Assembly: GCF_964355755.1 (NCBI RefSeq)
Contig: NC_092673.1
Span: forward strand, 14,825,001-14,885,000
Source of the DNA: Antedon mediterranea
Lineage: Eukaryota > Echinodermata > Crinoidea > Comatulida > Antedonidae
Reading direction: 5' to 3'
Length of the DNA stretch: 60,000 nucleotides
Below the pieces are notes generated by a model. That model was not told the DNA's origin. It worked only from the letters and a program-made list of their open reading frames with translations, and ran no database searches. This document shows, one piece after another, positions 12,856 through 22,426 of the stretch. How positions within the stretch are numbered: the first letter of the stretch is position 1; each line of letters starts with the position of its first letter. Made by a program: the position numbers and the translations under genes.

Positions 12856-13082
12856 ATGAGCACAAACATATACATCGAAATGCCGGTCTTCCACATGGAA
12901 AGGGTTCTGAAAGTGCTACGGCTTAAAAAAAAAAGCAACACAGCGGCAACGACGGCGATGCGGATGAAAAAAACAAAAAAGACTTGTGCGAAGTGATCGA
13001 CAAAATAGAGAGATTGATAGATTGCAAAGCAGAAAGTGAAAATACTTTATCTTCTAAATTTAAGAAAATGATGGTCATTTGA
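12856..13082 (+). pseudogene. Small viral-type gene with a homopolymer frameshift
   Basis: An ATG at 12856 opens a frame beginning MSTNIYIEMPVFHMERVL that runs into a run of ten A (12925-12934). After the run, a charged, open and plausible sequence including DLCEVIDKIERLIDC lies in another frame and ends at a TGA at 13080-13082. Together they would give a protein of about 75 residues. AATAAA follows the stop. It is not recognised. The shift is a one-base length error in the A run, either a real mutation or a sequencing artefact. It marks the left limit of the viral block that I can support. Confidence 0.4.
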
Positions 13083-13175
13083 AATAAAAGGAAATTGAAA
13101 TTTATATACATATATGTGTTTTTTATTTATTATTTTTTTTTTTTGTTGTTGTTATGTTTCACAAGAATCTTTCTT

Positions 13176-14366
13176 ATGGACTTGCTCAAAGAGAGACCTG
13201 TGTTGAAGTTGGGATTGCCTCAACCTGCCGTGCAGGTCAGGTGGTCAAAGATAATGACAGTCGACCCTAGACATTTCAAGTCGTACGACTACGACGACTA
13301 ACACGACGACGGCGGCGGCGGTGACGAGGGCAACGATTACGGAAGGCGTTATCTGACCGGTCGTCTCTGGTTGACCAGAATCGAAGATTACACAGACTAC
13401 ACGACGCTTTCCCGAACTCTGCAGTCTCTGGACGATTGGAGCGTGTTTGTGAGAAGTGGCAACCCCTCTCCAACGTTCCAGTGGTACTTCGACGGAAGGC
13501 GTTACGGATCCGACAACCCTTACTTCGAGCTTCTGATGAGAATATTGAGGCATCTGTGTCTGTCGTACAACAGATCGCTACCGTTGTGTCCGAAGAACGT
13601 CGCTTGCGCAGTCGAAACCTGCCTCGACAATTTGGCCGAGACGGAAGGTGGCGTAGGCAGAAGCGGCGTGCATTTGGGCCCGCCTCCGATGTTCGTCGGG
13701 CACGACAGACGACAGATCGGATGGCTTAACGCAGACTTCTTCTCTGCCCTTTTAACCCTGGAAACCTCGCAATGACTGATGGTAGGTCTGGCCGATAGAT
13801 CTTCCCGTCTCGTTTTCGAAGGATCGCAAACGACGGAAAGCATCCTGAATTTCGAGTTGGCGGAAGTGGAATTCTTCGAATTTGTCGAGGACGTCGTGGA
13901 AGACGCAACGAACCCGTTGAGAGACTGGTGGGCGTACGGAAAATATTTCAATTCCGTCTCGGCCAAATTCGTCCGTCCTCTGAGGTTACTCACCGAGGTC
14001 AAAGAAAGACACACCGCTTTCACGACGGACTCGGACGTGTTCCTGCCAAGCGTTTGGAAACGGTTGAGAGCGACCGGGACCACGTTGCCTTCTTGCATAA
14101 CCGAATCGACCGTGTTGCACGAAACGGACAGGAAATGCAAGGAAAAGGTGATTTCGCTTTTTCTAGGAGAACACCTAGAGCCTGTCGAAGACGATCTCGC
14201 CGTAGACGAAAACAAGATAAGAAGGGAGAGGTTGAAACGATGCATGAACGACGAGATCGACGAACGACCACCCAAATTTCTCGATTCGCCGTTTGTTTCA
14301 GGGAATCTACTGCTCGGCGTAAAAAATCTGGACGTGACCGTGATTTGCGGATGCGCAATACTTTGA
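13176..14366 (+). pseudogene. Unrecognised viral gene with two in-frame stops
   Basis: One reading frame starts at ATG 13176 (MDLLKERPVLKLG) and continues to TGA 14364-14366, interrupted only by TAA at 13299-13301 and TGA at 13773-13775. The sequence on both sides of each stop keeps coding character (CpG-rich codons, no other stops), so I treat it as a single gene of about 396 codons with two nonsense mutations. After the first stop comes a Gly/Asp-rich linker, then a globular-looking region ending in VTVICGCAIL. No domain is recognised. It converges with the polymerase gene across a 180-bp spacer of poly-T and poly-G. The 296-codon minus-strand frame over 13520-14410 is its antisense shadow. 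Confidence 0.65.
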
Positions 14367-14546
14367 CAAATTGACAAACAAAAGAATACAAAAAAAAAAC
14401 TGCTAAACAATATTTTTGGTTTTTTGTGTTTTTATTTCCTTTGACCATTTCTTTTTTTTTTTTTTTTTTTTCTTCTTCTTCTTTCGAAAGTAGACTTAAA
14501 ACTATTTTTTTATTTATTTATTTTTGGGGGGGGGGGGGGCATTATT

Positions 14547-16816
14547 TTACGCTTCATCTTTTGCTGTGTAGTTCCATGCCTTTCCGCAGAATCGGTGTGC
14601 GTCGCAACACAAAGCGTTCGTACATCTTACGATGAATAATCTCCTCTCCCCGTTTTCGAGATCTACGCTTCGAAAGACCGGTTCGTTTTTTCTAACCTGT
14701 CGCTCTTCTTCGGCGGTCGACACCTTCACCGTGGAACAGCAACTGCCACTGAACAAATTCCACCCTCCGCAGAGCTGCAGCTCCTTCCGGGGCTGGTGCG
14801 TCGGAATCTTTTCCAAAGTATCTTTGATCTCCTTCAACCGATGCAATATGCTCGTTCGGCAGTCCCCTGCTTCCGCGTTCCAAACGATTACGCTCAAAAC
14901 GTTGCTCTTGTCGAGTTGGCAAAATTTTTTCAGCTCTCGGATCAAGTGCTCGACTTCCACGGTCGGATGGATGCACAAATGCGACAGCGGATGATAGAAA
15001 ACGCCTCCGTGTTTCAGGTGGTAAGGCGTCTGTCTGTAGCATCCGAGGGCGGCGCAACTCTTTTTGAATCTGTGAGAGTTCGTCTCGTTTTTGCCCTTTC
15101 GAACGACGTCCCGGACCTCGATCGCTTCGTCGTCCTTCAGTTCGTCGACGACTCGACAAAATTCTTTTACGCAATGGTCGGCCGCCGTATTGCTGTCTCC
15201 GATCCTCAGGGCTATGTCGATCATGACCTGTTCCAGTCGAGACACGAATCTTTCGACGCCGGGCCTCGTCATTCCTGTGGTGCTCACCCTCCCGTCGGCA
15301 TGGAGACACGCATACCTTTTCTTCTTGTCCGTCAGCAGCAAGCCGCGAAGCGTCTCCCTGTGTTTGAACCTTTGAAAGCTTCCTTCACCCAAGACTCGGG
15401 CGAATTGCTCTTCCAGCTCCTGTCTCCCGCCTGGAACTATGTCCAAAAACAACGAGTCGGTGTCGCCGTACAGCACCCGAGCACCGTTTTCTTCGGCGCA
15501 ATTTTTTAGCGCGTTCAGTTGTTCCTTGCACTTTTCCGTCACGTGGTTGTAAAGGCTTTTCTTGCCAGACGTGCACAGACATCCGACGCATGCGTTGGCC
15601 GCTTGTTTGTACGCGGCGGAGTTCTGGGGAGTGATGTTTTTTCCTTCTCTGGCCGACACCAGTCTTTTCATGACGGACGGAAGCAGACCTTCTCGTACTT
15701 CGGCGTCGACGAAAGAGCCGTCTTCGAGAGCCGTCGACTCGTCCACGTTTTTGTCGATGATGAACCTCGGATAGCAAGACTGAAAGTCGTACACGTCGAC
15801 GTCTCTGTGAATGCCGGACACGGTGTCCAGCACCAGGCCGCCTCTGCACGTTTCGTCTTCGTTGACGCTTCCTTTGGGCTTCGGGTCCGCATTGCTCCTC
15901 GGAAACACCACACGCTGACGCTGCGCTTCTCTGCACAGCACCGACGAAAGGACGCCGGTCGACGATCCGTTGGGGAACTTTCCCACTATTCTGGACAAGT
16001 TCGTCTCGATTTCGACCAATTTTTTCGCTTCCACCTCTGACACGTAGCGTTCCAGCACGCAAACGTCGTCGTCTAGCTTCTTCGCCGACAAGCTCGCCGC
16101 TAGCTCGTGACAAGATTCGTAACCGACGTAATCGTAGACGGAGTCGTTGTCGCCGCCCGCCGGCGACCGTACGTGTTTCAAAGTGTCTAAGCACACGGGG
16201 AACCCGTCAACGGCAAGGGGTACCTCGCACACCCGACATCTGGCGACGATGCTGTCCTTGACCCGACCACCGTGATACACGAACACGTCGGCAGATTCGA
16301 TCGACTTTGCGATTTCCGACAGCGTGTCGATCTCCGAATTTTTGCCATGCAGTCTCTTTCCGTCGGACAGCATCGCCGAAATTATTCGACCGTTCACGTC
16401 CCACCTGAGAACTACGCACAACACCGACAGTCGCACCGGGTGAACGTTCTGTCGTTCCAAGTGGATCTGCTCGTCGTACGTCAAGCTTTCGACGTTGCCG
16501 TCTTCGTCTTCGGAGTAACTGTGCCAAGCGCATCCGTGAACCCCGACCGCGCACTGAGCGTCCAGGTCGCCCACGGACAAGGGGAGGTTGCCGAAGAGGT
16601 TGTCGACCTTGATGCCGTTCCTTTCGTCGGTCGTGAGCCTCCTGTACTTCTTGGCGCAAGAAATTGGATCGTCGCCTCTGCGCATGATGCATTCTCCGTC
16701 CGTTTCGTCTTCGACGTACGACGTGAATTTCACTTTCCTCGTCTTCAACGACAGCCGTAGAGGTACAACTTTCCGTTTATCTTGGAATACTTGACACGTG
16801 TCAGATACACGAACAT
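14547..16816 (-). pseudogene. Family B DNA polymerase, frameshifted near its start
   Basis: This replicative DNA polymerase is readable over about 733 codons (16748 down to 14547). Palm motif A is DFQSCYP (about residue 321), motif B lies in YKQAANACVG (about 379-388), motif C is YGDTDS (about 427-432), and a KKRYA motif follows at about 475. The GGLVLDTVSGIH stretch before motif A is typical of cellular and herpesvirus-type family B enzymes and not of protein-primed ones. The 3'-5' exonuclease region is short and degenerate: the expected D-x-E of motif I appears as IHLER. The protein is much shorter than the 1000 or more residues of herpesvirus polymerases, mainly in the N-terminus and between motifs A and B. 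The long frame has no ATG near its start. An ATG at 16814-16816 begins MFVYLTRVKY in another frame, joining by a one-base shift near 16747. The true start therefore overlaps the end of the CARD gene by 16 bp. Confidence 0.88.
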
Positions 16817-17556
16817 TGCGACTTTTGATCGGACAAAATTCTGAAGTCTGGAACTTCGACAGACTGTCTTTTCTTTTTGTATTTCTTTTTCTCCAAAGTC
16901 GATGCGAGTTCGTGTTGACCGGTTGCTTTTAGAGACTCGACGAAAGCTTTGTAACCGGACTCGTCTTGATGCTTCCGAACGTTGTTGAGGAAAAAGTAAA
17001 CGTTTCTCTGTCTGTCACCGTCGAGGAGGAAATTTGCGTATTCGGGTTCGTAAATTCTTCGGACGACCATTTGTCTGACGGTGGCCTCCAGATTTATCGT
17101 TTCAGCGAACCGGTCGATGCGTTTCAGAAGAACGTTCCTCTCTCGCAATCGTTTCTTGTATGTTTGATCGATTTCGTAGTGCGAAAGACGGACCATCGCC
17201 GACTTGAAAGAAGAAAAAGGATGATCTTTCTCGAACGGCGTGTTGAAAGTTGTTTTCGCTCCTTTTCTCAAAGCGGCAACAAGATCGTGGTGGCCGGCGC
17301 ATTTAAGAGAATCCACGAAAGCTCCGTGAGCGTGTAATTTCGGATACCTTCGAATGTCGTCGATGAGATAATACGCCATCCGATTCTCTTTAACCCCTTT
17401 CTCTCTGTCCATACGCAGTACAAAGTTCTCGAATTCCTGCGAGTATATTTCTCTGACGACCAATGCTTCGAGTACCGCCGACAGGTTCATGGACGTGGCG
17501 AGGAGTTTGCGATGTTTCGTCAGCAACGGTTCGCCTTCGAAGTAACTTTCTTCCAT
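16801..17556 (-). CDS. Tandem CARD-domain protein
   Basis: The intact 251-residue protein has two caspase-recruitment-type domains, about residues 12-100 and 135-225. Each has the six-helix pattern and ends in the family signature; the second reads GYKAFVESLKATGQ, the first AFVDSLKCAGHHDL. The two repeats resemble each other (VVREIY and VVRRIY at equivalent positions). A Lys-rich stretch and a Cys-containing tail follow. CARD-only proteins act by homotypic binding to caspases or adaptor proteins, so the likely role is interference with host apoptosis or inflammasome-type signalling in the cytosol; this is inferred. The start is the ATG at 17554-17556. A TATA-rich stretch lies 60-80 bp upstream. 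It overlaps the polymerase start downstream. A related single-CARD gene lies broken at 21942-22274. Confidence 0.75.
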   Translation of the reverse strand: MEESYFEGEPLLTKHRKLLATSMNLSAVLEALVVREIYSQEFENFVLRMDREKGVKENRMAYYLIDDIRRYPKLHAHGAFVDSLKCAGHHDLVAALRKGAKTTFNTPFEKDHPFSSFKSAMVRLSHYEIDQTYKKRLRERNVLLKRIDRFAETINLEATVRQMVVRRIYEPEYANFLLDGDRQRNVYFFLNNVRKHQDESGYKAFVESLKATGQHELASTLEKKKYKKKRQSVEVPDFRILSDQKSQCSCI

Positions 17557-17619
17557 TCCTTCAGCACAGAGGAGACAAGGTTATGTCGATGTTTGAAAGC
17601 CACGAATGAAAATAAAGAA

Positions 17620-17637
17620 AATTATATATTATATACC
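17620..17637 (-). promoter_or_regulatory. TATA-rich core promoter of the CARD gene
   Basis: On the minus strand the run ggtatataatatataat lies about 65-80 bp before the ATG of the CARD gene. The gap to the divergent F-box gene contains a run of about 24 A. It is assigned by position and sequence only. Confidence 0.4.
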
Positions 17638-17730
17638 AAAACATGATAAAAAAAAAAAAAAAAAAAAAAATGTATAATATGCGAGGAAAGCATGAACAAC
17701 GCTGGACCTTCCTCAAGTTGGTTACGTTCT

Positions 17731-17760
17731 CTCAACCCCACGGCATTATATAGTAGGATT
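17731..17760 (+). promoter_or_regulatory. Conserved core promoter, F-box copy 1
   Basis: ctcaaccccacggcattata followed by tagtaggatt lies 50-78 bp before the ATG at 17809. Nearly the same block (ctcaacccc..ggcatatata) precedes the duplicated gene at 20210-20233. The TATA box is at 17745-17754. Conservation between copies supports function, although recent duplication also explains it. Confidence 0.5.
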
Positions 17761-17808
17761 TAAATCTGTAGAATGTATAGAGTCTAGCCGAATAACAAGC
17801 ATCCAAGA

Positions 17809-19176
17809 ATGGCAGGAGGACTACAAAAAAAACGAGCGAAACGTTGCAGAAAAATGAACGAAGCGACGAAGATCGATCGTTGCCGTTTGTTTGAACTGCC
17901 AACCGAATTGCTGCTGCACATTTTCTCGTTCTTGGACAACACGTCGAAGTTACAGTTCGCCGATTCGAGTCCCTTCCTGGAGAAACTGTCGGGCGACTTG
18001 GAAATCGCCGCCACCGAGGCGACCGTCGAATTGTGCACACGTGAACGTGGCGGTGCGGCGGACGAGTTTTCTATCTACCGACCCGGAAACGTGAAGATGT
18101 GCATTCACCGAAAGTTCAAACCGTTTCTCGAACTGCCTCAGATCTCGCTGCAGTTTCACTTGGCCAACCTTGTGCTGAAGAACGTGCATTTTAGAAAGGG
18201 GACATTGCGTCGCATCTTGGAAGGGATTGTTGTTAACTTAGAGTATTTGGAATTGGACTCGTGCACCGGCGACGTTTTCCACCCTTCCCCCGAACAACTC
18301 GTCCCGGAAGACGGCATACGATATTCGTCGATACATTTGAAAAACATGAACGTGCACTTGGACGACGTCCGCGAAACCCTGCTTCCGGATGAGCGTGTCA
18401 CCCAATACACCTTCTACGTGGTACTGACCGACTGCAAAGTGACGGAGAAAGATCACGAACAGAACGGTGTGCTGTTTATTACGTACGATGGACGCAGCCA
18501 CCCGTCCGATGTCGGTCGTTACTTCAACCTTACCGCGGTCTCGTCCGTGTGGAAAGAAACCGAGCGGTTGAAGGTTCGCCCCTACAAAGCGGGAGGAAGA
18601 GACACGGTGTGCATGCACCGTGTCAACTTGATCAGTTTTCAGGCGGCCGTAGACCATTTCGCCGAATCCTCGAACGAAACCTCCCTAGAACTTTCGTTCG
18701 ACAGCTGCCTTGAGGAACGATTCGGCATGCTCGTGGGTATGCGGTTGGTGTGCTGGGAATCTTTGACGACGTTGTTTCTGATAGATTCGGTGGCGGAGGA
18801 AGACTTTCTTGGCGTTGTCATGTCGCACCACACGAACATAAACTCGATAACGTTAAAAAGTTGCTGCGGCGATCCTTTCGGCGAGGTGGACACGCATCCC
18901 AACACGGCACTGAGGCAATTGAACCTGATCGATATGGTCGTCGACGAGGCCGGCATGGTCAAATTCATGACACCGATCGTCGACGTCGTCAGGTTAAATT
19001 TAGAAATGTGCGTGTTCGACGAACGTCTTTTCGCAAAACTATTGCACGAAACATCCGGCTATGGTTGGTTCGACTGCGAGTACGTCCGCGAGCCAGGCAT
19101 GTTGGAACCCGTTGAGATGTTTCTTGAAACGGTCAAAGAAACCGATTTATTATGCAAAAAAATTAAAATAAAATGA
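17809..19176 (+). CDS. F-box protein, copy 1 of a viral family
   Basis: The intact 455-residue protein starts at ATG 17809. Residues about 27-65 form an F-box: FELPTELLLHIFSFLDN followed by the usual helix with SSPFLEKL. The remaining 380 residues have alternating strand/helix repeats with regularly spaced Leu, resembling a degenerate leucine-rich repeat substrate-binding region. F-box proteins bind Skp1 and recruit targets to SCF (Cullin-1) ubiquitin ligases, so a viral copy could redirect host protein turnover; this is inferred. It is highly similar at DNA level to 20295-21606, including the upstream sequence, so the pair arose by recent tandem duplication with the 260-codon minus-strand gene between them. 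A more distant paralogue is at 29932-31278. Confidence 0.75.
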   Translation: MAGGLQKKRAKRCRKMNEATKIDRCRLFELPTELLLHIFSFLDNTSKLQFADSSPFLEKLSGDLEIAATEATVELCTRERGGAADEFSIYRPGNVKMCIHRKFKPFLELPQISLQFHLANLVLKNVHFRKGTLRRILEGIVVNLEYLELDSCTGDVFHPSPEQLVPEDGIRYSSIHLKNMNVHLDDVRETLLPDERVTQYTFYVVLTDCKVTEKDHEQNGVLFITYDGRSHPSDVGRYFNLTAVSSVWKETERLKVRPYKAGGRDTVCMHRVNLISFQAAVDHFAESSNETSLELSFDSCLEERFGMLVGMRLVCWESLTTLFLIDSVAEEDFLGVVMSHHTNINSITLKSCCGDPFGEVDTHPNTALRQLNLIDMVVDEAGMVKFMTPIVDVVRLNLEMCVFDERLFAKLLHETSGYGWFDCEYVREPGMLEPVEMFLETVKETDLLCKKIKIK

Positions 19177-19340
19177 AAAACATATGTTTATAATGAATAT
19201 TATTACGAGAAATGTAATCGGACCAAAAAAAAAAAAAAAATATAAAATAAAAACAAAATATTCTGTAATCATTGATATTTATTCAAGAAAACAATTAATA
19301 AAAGAAAAAAGAAAAACCAAATGCATTCTATAAATTTTTG

Positions 19341-20123
19341 TCAATCATGATGACTTTGAAATATTACAAATGTCTTCGTTTCATCGTCTTTGTCAGCTTC
19401 TTCACTCTTCTTTAGAAGGAACCTTTCGGAAATTCGAATGTCGTCCTGAATGTTAGATGGTGTGAACGTAGAATATTCTTGTACGAGCTCCGTTGTCATG
19501 TCGGGATGTAATTTCTTCATGACAAATCTATATTCCTTTTGCATAGCCATCTGCGTGCCTGCTATAAACGACTTTGGAAGGGGAGAGAATCCCTGTGGAA
19601 CATAAAAGTTCTCTACGACATCCGACAGAGTTTTCGGTAGGATAGTGTGTTTTCTGGTCATCGCACGTTCCATACCATCCGGTACGTTACGATAGAACGT
19701 TGTCAAGACTTCCCTTTTTTCTGTCTTTGTGAAATCGTAAAACTTTACCACTACGCCTTTGACGTATTGCAACCGGATTCCTTGCAGATACTCGTCCAAT
19801 TCATCGATGAAATACGTAGGCCTACGTCGACCAGTGTATGTGAATTCTATATACGCTCCCTGGAGTAGATATGCGATCATCATTTTCAATATCGGTTTTC
19901 CCAACAAATTCGGGTGTGCTATCGTTGGATGACTGTCCATACTTTTCAAATTCTCCGGAACGTGCCATTGATGGTCATAATAAATTTCGTGCGTGGTATG
20001 GTCTGCTGTGCCAACGTCTCGATGCACATCGTAGCCTTCGATCCACAAAATTCGTTTAAACCTCTCTTCAAAGTATTCTGTTCTTTGAATTTTCTGTTTT
20101 TCCTTTTCTGTTCTTTGCAGCAT
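19341..20123 (-). CDS. Unrecognised 260-residue viral protein
   Basis: The open frame runs from ATG 20121-20123 (MLQRTEKEKQKIQ) to a stop at 19341, uninterrupted. It has a basic N-terminus, an aromatic-rich middle (GAYIEFTYTGRR, VVVKFYDFTK) and a charged C-terminus ending IFQSHHD. There is no signal peptide and no convincing membrane segment. No family is recognised. Its base composition is more AT-rich than the neighbouring viral genes. It lies between the two F-box copies and is divergent to copy 2, with a TATA-like ttataaaaag 20-30 bp before its ATG. Confidence 0.6.
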   Translation of the reverse strand: MLQRTEKEKQKIQRTEYFEERFKRILWIEGYDVHRDVGTADHTTHEIYYDHQWHVPENLKSMDSHPTIAHPNLLGKPILKMMIAYLLQGAYIEFTYTGRRRPTYFIDELDEYLQGIRLQYVKGVVVKFYDFTKTEKREVLTTFYRNVPDGMERAMTRKHTILPKTLSDVVENFYVPQGFSPLPKSFIAGTQMAMQKEYRFVMKKLHPDMTTELVQEYSTFTPSNIQDDIRISERFLLKKSEEADKDDETKTFVIFQSHHD

Positions 20124-20140
20124 TATTTCCAGTTTTGTTC

Positions 20141-20152
20141 TCTTTTTATAAC
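20141..20152 (-). promoter_or_regulatory. TATA box of the 260-residue gene
   Basis: ttataaaaagag on the minus strand, 20-30 bp upstream of the ATG at 20123. The 170-bp divergent region also carries the plus-strand promoter of F-box copy 2. Confidence 0.4.
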
Positions 20153-20209
20153 CAACCTATTTTCCACAATAATAGCCCCCTCCGATGTGTGCATGTATGT
20201 GTTTTTCCT

Positions 20210-20240
20210 CAACCCCGGCATATATAGTGGGATTTTCAGG
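20210..20240 (+). promoter_or_regulatory. Conserved core promoter, F-box copy 2
   Basis: tcaaccccggcatatatagtgggatt matches the block before F-box copy 1, with the TATA box at 20221-20228. The leader between TATA and ATG is also shared (agaatg.atagagtctggccg). Confidence 0.5.
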
Positions 20241-20294
20241 TTCTGACACATCTATAGAATGGATAGAGTCTGGCCGAATAACAAGCGCATGAGA

Positions 20295-21606
20295 ATGGCA
20301 GGAGGACTACAAAAAAAAACGAGCGAAACGTTGCAGACAAAATAACGAAGCGAAGAAGATCGTTCGTTGCCGTTTGTTTGAACTGCCAACCGAATTGTTG
20401 CTGCACATTTTCTCGTTCTTAGACAACACGTCGAAGTTACAGTGGGCCAATTCGAGTCCCTTCCTTGAGAAACTGTCGGGCGACTTGGAAATCGTTGCCA
20501 CCGAGGCGGTCGTCGGATTGTGCAGACATCCACGTCGGTTTACGGCGGACGAGTTTTCTATCCACCGACCCGGAAACGTGTTGATGTGCGTTCACCGAAA
20601 GTTTCTTCTCGATCCGCAGCTGACCTCGCCGCAATTTTACTTGGCCAACCTTGTGCTGAAGAACGTGCATTTTAGAAAGGGGACATTGCGTCGCATCTTG
20701 GAAGGGATTGTGGTTTCCCTAAAGTATTTGGAATTGGACTCTTGCACCGGTGACGTTTTCCACCCGTCCCCTGAGCAACTCGTCCCGGAAGACGGCATAC
20801 GATATTCGTCGATACATTTGAGAAACATGAACGTTCACTTGGACGACGTCCGCGAAACCCTGCTTCCGGATGAGCGTGTCACGCAATACACCTTCTACGT
20901 GGTACTGACCGACTGCAAAGTGACGGAGGACAATCGAGCAAAGAACGGTGTGCTGTTGATTACGTACGACGGGCGCAGCAACGCTCCCGATGTCGGTCGT
21001 TACTTCAACCTGACCTCGGTCTCGTCCGTGTGGAAAGAAACCGAGCGGTTGAAGGTTCGCCCCTACAAAGCGGGAGGAAGAGACACGGTGTGCATGCACC
21101 GTGTCAACTTGATCAGTTTTCAGGCGGCCGTCGACCATTTAGCCGAATCCTTGAACGAAACCTCCCTAGAACTTTCGTTCGACTGCTACGACGAGGAACT
21201 ATGCGGCATGCTCGAGGGTCTGCGGTTGGTGTGCTGGGACTCTTTGACGACGTTGTTTTTGATAGATTCGGTTGCGGAGAAAAATGTTCTTGCCGTTGTC
21301 ATGTCGCACCACCCGAGCATGAGTGCGATAACGTTGAAACGTTGCAGCGGCGATCCTTTCGGCGAGGTGAGAACGGTCCCCAACACGGCACTGAGGCAAT
21401 TGAACCTGATCGATATGGTCGTCGAAGAGGCCGGCATGGTCAAATTCATGACACCGATCTTCGAAGTTGTCACCTTAAATTTAGTAGAGTGCAAGTTCGA
21501 CAAAGAGCTTTACAAAAAACTGTTTTACGAGGCTACCGGCTGCACTTTTAGAATTAATAAATTTCCAAACTACCAACAATTCGAAACGCAGACATCAAGA
21601 CGTTAA
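20295..21606 (+). pseudogene. F-box protein, copy 2, frameshifted at codon 9
   Basis: This is a duplicate of the gene at 17809, with the same ATG context at 20295. The A run after the fifth codon has nine A here and eight in copy 1, which shifts the frame and gives a TAA within about ten codons. The remaining 410 codons (20374-21606) stay open and conserved, with the F-box at the start (FELPTELLLHIFSFLDN) and the same repeat region. The C-terminus diverges from copy 1 after the last shared block. Either the gene is recently dead, or the A-run length is an assembly error, or initiation occurs downstream. There is no ATG before the F-box in the open frame. Confidence 0.7.
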
Positions 21607-21941
21607 CTATAAGTCTAAAGTTCCATATCATTGATATTTTTTTTATTAGGAATACTGTTTGTTGTTTGTTTTTTGTTTTTGTTTGTTATTTTTTTTTTTT
21701 AGTGGAAGAAACTTAATAAAGAAATATACGAGAGAAAAAAAAAACCACAAAAACTCGGCTACGAAATGTTGTTTCCTATTCGTGGGGCCTGTAAACTATA
21801 TTTCATATAACATAGTCCAAATCATTATAGGGATTCGGTTTAAGAGAAGAAGCACGACGTTCTTGAATATGCGTTTTTTTTTCTCAGACGACAACCATTC
21901 CTTCGGTTGCTTCTGTTATAGTCAACTTTCTTCCGTGCCCT
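21607..21941. other. Low-complexity spacer
   Basis: T-rich and A-rich tracts between F-box copy 2 and the CARD remnant. AATAAA occurs near 21716. No gene is seen. Confidence 0.5.
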
Positions 21942-22274
21942 TCAGAACAGAGAGACGATGTGTTTGTAGCCTGCGTCTCGAAGTGATCCGACAAACGCCT
22001 GGTATGCATGCTCGCCATGTTTTTCTATGTCTTTAAGGATAAAGGTAACCACTCTTTGCCTACTGCCTATAGAGAGAATTTATTCGGCTTGTCTCAATCT
22101 ATACACCCGCCTTTTCACCAGACCCTTCAGCACCGGTAAAGGTTCTAACGATTCCGCGAGTAGAACACGGTGTAAGTGCAAACGCTCTTTGTCTTCCAGC
22201 AGCATTCTGACGAATGAACTGGAATTTTTTGTACAAAAAAAAATTACACTATTACAACTACATCGTGGCTTCAT
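21942..22274 (-). pseudogene. Single-CARD gene with an internal stop
   Basis: The minus-strand frame from ATG 22272-22274 gives KERLHLHRVLLAESLEPLP and VKRRVYRL, then a TAA at 22080-22082, and continues in the same frame with RQRVVTFILKDIEKHGEHAY and AFVGSLRDAGYKHIVSLF to TGA 21942-21944. The second half is the diagnostic C-terminal part of a CARD and matches the second CARD of the gene at 16801 (RRIY...DRQRN...FVESLKATG). It is thus a roughly 110-codon paralogue inactivated by one nonsense codon. An alternative start at the Met just before LLEDKERL would fit the domain edge better. Confidence 0.65.
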
Positions 22275-22306
22275 AAACGATGGCTAAGCCTTTTATTTGT
22301 AGATTT

Positions 22307-22341
<35 letters not shown>
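22307..22341. repeat. (TA)n microsatellite
   Basis: About 17 TA units in the spacer before the gene at 22427, followed by a run of about 17 A. It could act as a TATA-rich promoter region, but it is low complexity. Confidence 0.8.
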
Positions 22342-22346
<5 letters not shown>

Positions 22347-22426
22347 TTTTTTAATTATTCAAAGTAAAAATTGTACAAAAAAAAAAAAAAAAAAAAGAAA
22401 CACACAAACAAAATAAAGGTATAGTT

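Noticed and set aside
13520-14410. 296-codon minus-strand open frame
   Set aside because: It lies antisense to the plus-strand gene 13176-14366, has Ser/Arg-rich low-information content, and starts in a poly-T spacer translated as a hydrophobic run.
15385-16194. 269-codon minus-strand frame and several plus-strand frames over the polymerase
   Set aside because: They are in other frames of the polymerase gene, Arg-rich as expected from shifted CpG-rich codons, and lack any motif.
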